The notes under the pieces: generated by a model
What the model was told of the DNA's origin: nothing
Databases searched by the model: none
What the model saw: the letters and a program-made list of their open reading frames with translations, nothing else
In this document: positions 61,546-64,000 of the stretch, piece after piece
Position numbering within the stretch: position 1 is the stretch's first letter
Layout: the number at the start of each line of letters is the position of its first letter
Assembly: GCF_003573695.1 (NCBI RefSeq)
Contig: NC_039359.1
Coordinates: forward strand, 117,993,849-118,057,848
Source: Papaver somniferum
Taxonomy: Eukaryota > Streptophyta > Magnoliopsida > Ranunculales > Papaveraceae
Length of the DNA stretch: 64,000 bases
Direction: 5' to 3'
Position numbers and translations under genes: made by a program

Positions 61546-64000
61546 ATGGCGGAGAAAGGAGGAGGATTCGGGTTTACATCATCCACCGCTAAAAAATCTA
61601 GCTTTAAACAACCCGTCGCTAAGTCAGCAGGTTAGATCTTCTTCTTCAAACAAAAAAAACTTGATATTTTTGTTTTTTATGAAATTTTATTTCACTTTCT
61701 TAAATCATGACGAGAATTTGTTGAAAAATGAGAGACATAATTCTTCTCCGCCTTCCTCTTCTGCTTTGCAAAGTTTTCAGCTGCAAATAGAAACTAGGGT
61801 TTTTCTTTTGCAGTCTGACTGACACAATTTCTTTTTTGTCTCTTTTTGTGAAATAGTTGGAGGTTCATCAAAGAAACATAAGACAGTGCAATTTGATACT
61901 GAATCAGAATCTGAAGGTTTGTATTTTCTGAAAGATGTTTTGGTTGAATTGCATGTGTATAATCTGAGCTAGTTTTGTCCCCCCACCACCACCATTTTAC
62001 TGGTTTCAGGGTTTTTAAGTTCAAATTTGTTGAAAGATTTCTTGATTTGATGATGAATATTGCAGGATCACCTGTGGCTAACCATAACAATGGTTCATTA
62101 AAATCGAACGGGAAGGGTCTCTTTGATTCTCCAGCTTCTAAAGGTACAACTTTTGCTAATGTTTTTCTTTAATTTTTCCAGTTTCTATCTTTGCAATACT
62201 ATGGGGTTCTGGGCATAATGTACTTATGTGATGCTACATTTTTTTTCTAGGGGATACGGACAAAGGTGGGAAAGGAGGCAAGACAGGAAAAGGCTGGGGA
62301 AAAAGCAGTGCACCAAAATTGCCTGTTGTTGTACAGCTTGAAATTGAAAAAGGTTTGTACATTCTTATAATTTCGAATGCATTAGGCAAAGAGCCTTGGT
62401 ACTGTTTTTTTTTTTTTTTCTTTTCTTTTCCCTGAATCTCTCAATGAGAATTTTATCATTCTGTGCCTTTCATTACTAGTGAAGCACTTTGCTGCCAAAG
62501 TGCTGCAGTTGCCTTGATTGCTTCTGCCATTGTCTAATTTTTTGGTTGTCTGATATATTCACAAGAAAGGCATGATTGTTCAATTTGAACTTCATAGTAA
62601 CCTTTTCGTTAATCAAGTGTCGCTTCTCAAATATTGTGTTTAAATTTTTGTGCAAAATCTGCTTTAGTTTGCTACTGATGAACCAAGGGAGATACAGAGG
62701 TGTTACTTATGCTTCGTGCCTTCTCCAACCTGCTGTCCATTTTTGGTTACACATTAAAGGAATGTAGTCTTATACCAGACACCATAACATGACTCCTAGC
62801 GTAAGTTATAGGATTCGGTCATGCACTATATGAAGGCGGACATGTAACACATATTTGTTTGTGGTGATTTATTCAATCAGACCTTCCAAAGAATGCCAAA
62901 TGCATGATGGACTGTGCGGCAGAAGCTGCTCTACAAGGAATCCAAGACCAGCTATCCATACTATCACGGGACCCAACTATTAAACTACCCTTGTGAGCAA
63001 TGCATTCTCTTACTTCTAGCTGTTAAGCCTGTTATATTATTGTTTTTTCTTATGTGGAATGGATGAATTAATCCTACATTGTCAATGCGATGATTTTTTT
63101 AGGGCATTCAACAAAGCATTGGAGTATGCAAAGGGCAGTAGCCGATATTCAAATCCCCTGGCTGTTTGGCATGCCCTGGAGTATCCTTATATTACAGCTT
63201 ATGCCGCGTTAATCTAGATAGCAATTTACTAATTTTGCAATTTTATACTGTTACGATTTCTGTATATTAGCCATCCATTTTGGATTCATTAACCAAAACT
63301 TCAGAAAGCTCAGAGTACTCAAAATTACTGAAAGCGAGGTTTGTATTTCAAATCAAGTAACATCTGGATATATTGAAGTTGTTGGTTAAAATAATTGTGT
63401 CCTGTAGCTGAATTTTTGATTCATAAAAATCTTCTTGCAGCTATGCTTGATCTCAAATGTATGTCCTGATACAGTTGACGAAGTTTATGCTCTTATTCCA
63501 TCCTTGAAGGTATGTGGGTCGTCTGATGCTTACAGTTTGATAGTTAGTGACTTGATTATTTCCTCATTTTGCTTCAACCTGATCTATACTAATTAGAGAG
63601 ACTTATCTGACTAATACTCAGCAAACTGTGACCAATCGTCAATGTACTCATCATAACCTCTGGAACCTGGAGATTGTAGGTGCTTCAATATTTCAATTCT
63701 CTTCTGTCACCAAAGCTACTTTGACCATATACTTTGTGTCTACGAACCACACCATCTGAAGCAATTTCTTAACTAACCTTCTTGTGGTTAAACTGTCGAG
63801 AGTGGTGGGGGGTTTTGGAAGCTTAATAGTTGATATGTATTCTTGCTGTTTACATATTCTACCATAACCATTATGAAGATACCGTCCTTCTCTTTATCAA
63901 GTTGATCCATCTCAATTGAATAAGTTACACTGTAGTCCAATTCAGTCATTTATGTCTGTTTGTTTTTCAGACGAATAGGCTCATGACCGAAGGAGCCATC
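61546..64000 (+). CDS. NRPD4: RNA polymerase IV/V subunit 4-like (NRPD4/NRPE4), 5' part
   Basis: Rpb4-type subunit of the plant polymerases that drive RNA-directed DNA methylation. Exons: 61546-61630, 61857-61916, 62066-62143, 62251-62352, 62881-62992, 63103-63180, 63305-63338, 63441-63509, 63971 to beyond the window. The frame is kept across all junctions, 216 codons visible. The first 108 residues are a basic, low-complexity tail (KKHKTVQFDTESESEG; GGKGGKTGKGWGKS). The Rpb4 domain starts DLPKNAKCMMDCAAEAALQG and continues ILSRDPTIKLPLAFNKALEYA, SNPLAVWHALEKLRVLKITE and LCLISNVCPDTVDEVYALIPSLK. Arabidopsis NRPD4 has the same order (a DLPENAECMMDCE-like start). The long N-terminal extension separates it from Pol II NRPB4. 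The exon 6 donor (ctgga|gtatcc) is weak. A LINE sits 222 bases upstream. Confidence 0.9.

Overview
This is a piece of a plant nuclear genome, most likely a eudicot. The evidence is intron-rich genes with GT-AG introns, plant-specific proteins (a CBL calcium sensor and a Pol IV/V subunit), and a dense mix of plant Ty3/gypsy, Ty1/copia, LINE and hAT elements. Species cannot be fixed from the sequence. There are no bacterial genes, operons, CRISPR arrays, rRNA genes or tRNA genes.

Layout. Positions 1-15.2 kb are gypsy retrotransposon sequence. Two long LTRs of opposite orientation (about 1334-3912 on the minus strand, 6072-7534 on the plus strand) are each flanked on both sides by internal sequence. 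The plus-strand element carries a short acidic gag-like ORF. It is interrupted by a 5.3-kb gypsy element (9341-14654) with two near-identical 295-bp LTRs and a 5-bp target duplication. Positions 15.2-24.7 kb hold unassigned AT-rich DNA, a gypsy LTR-like fragment and a 3'-truncated LINE on the minus strand (about 17.6-22.6 kb).

The genic part starts at 24.7 kb, all on the plus strand: ALG5 (dolichyl-phosphate beta-glucosyltransferase, 10 exons); a CBL2/CBL3-type calcineurin B-like protein (8 coding exons); an orphan first exon of an NRPD4/NRPE4-like gene; a second CBL copy; and the NRPD4/NRPE4-like gene itself, which runs off the right edge. The order is explained by a tandem segmental duplication. 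A unit of about 6 kb, from just downstream of ALG5 to intron 1 of NRPD4, was duplicated. This made two CBL genes and left the first NRPD4 copy as exon 1 only.

The second unit has been inflated from about 6 kb to about 25 kb by insertions. A 9.0-kb hAT-type element (40888-49928) has an 8-bp target duplication overlapping the CBL stop codon. It contains a second, 2.6-kb hAT element, pieces of a minus-strand copia element, and a poly(A)-tailed retro-insertion with a 16-bp target duplication. A LINE (50900-61323) sits 222 bp upstream of the NRPD4 start codon. It contains a copia-type solo LTR, which in turn contains a gypsy solo LTR of the same family as the one at 6.1 kb.

The host genes have unrelated jobs: N-glycan precursor assembly, vacuolar Ca2+ signalling, and RNA-directed DNA methylation. 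I see no operon-like system. The most interesting material is the natural history of the duplicated CBL/NRPD4 unit, including the decay of signature residues in the second CBL, and the exact multi-level nesting of transposons around it.
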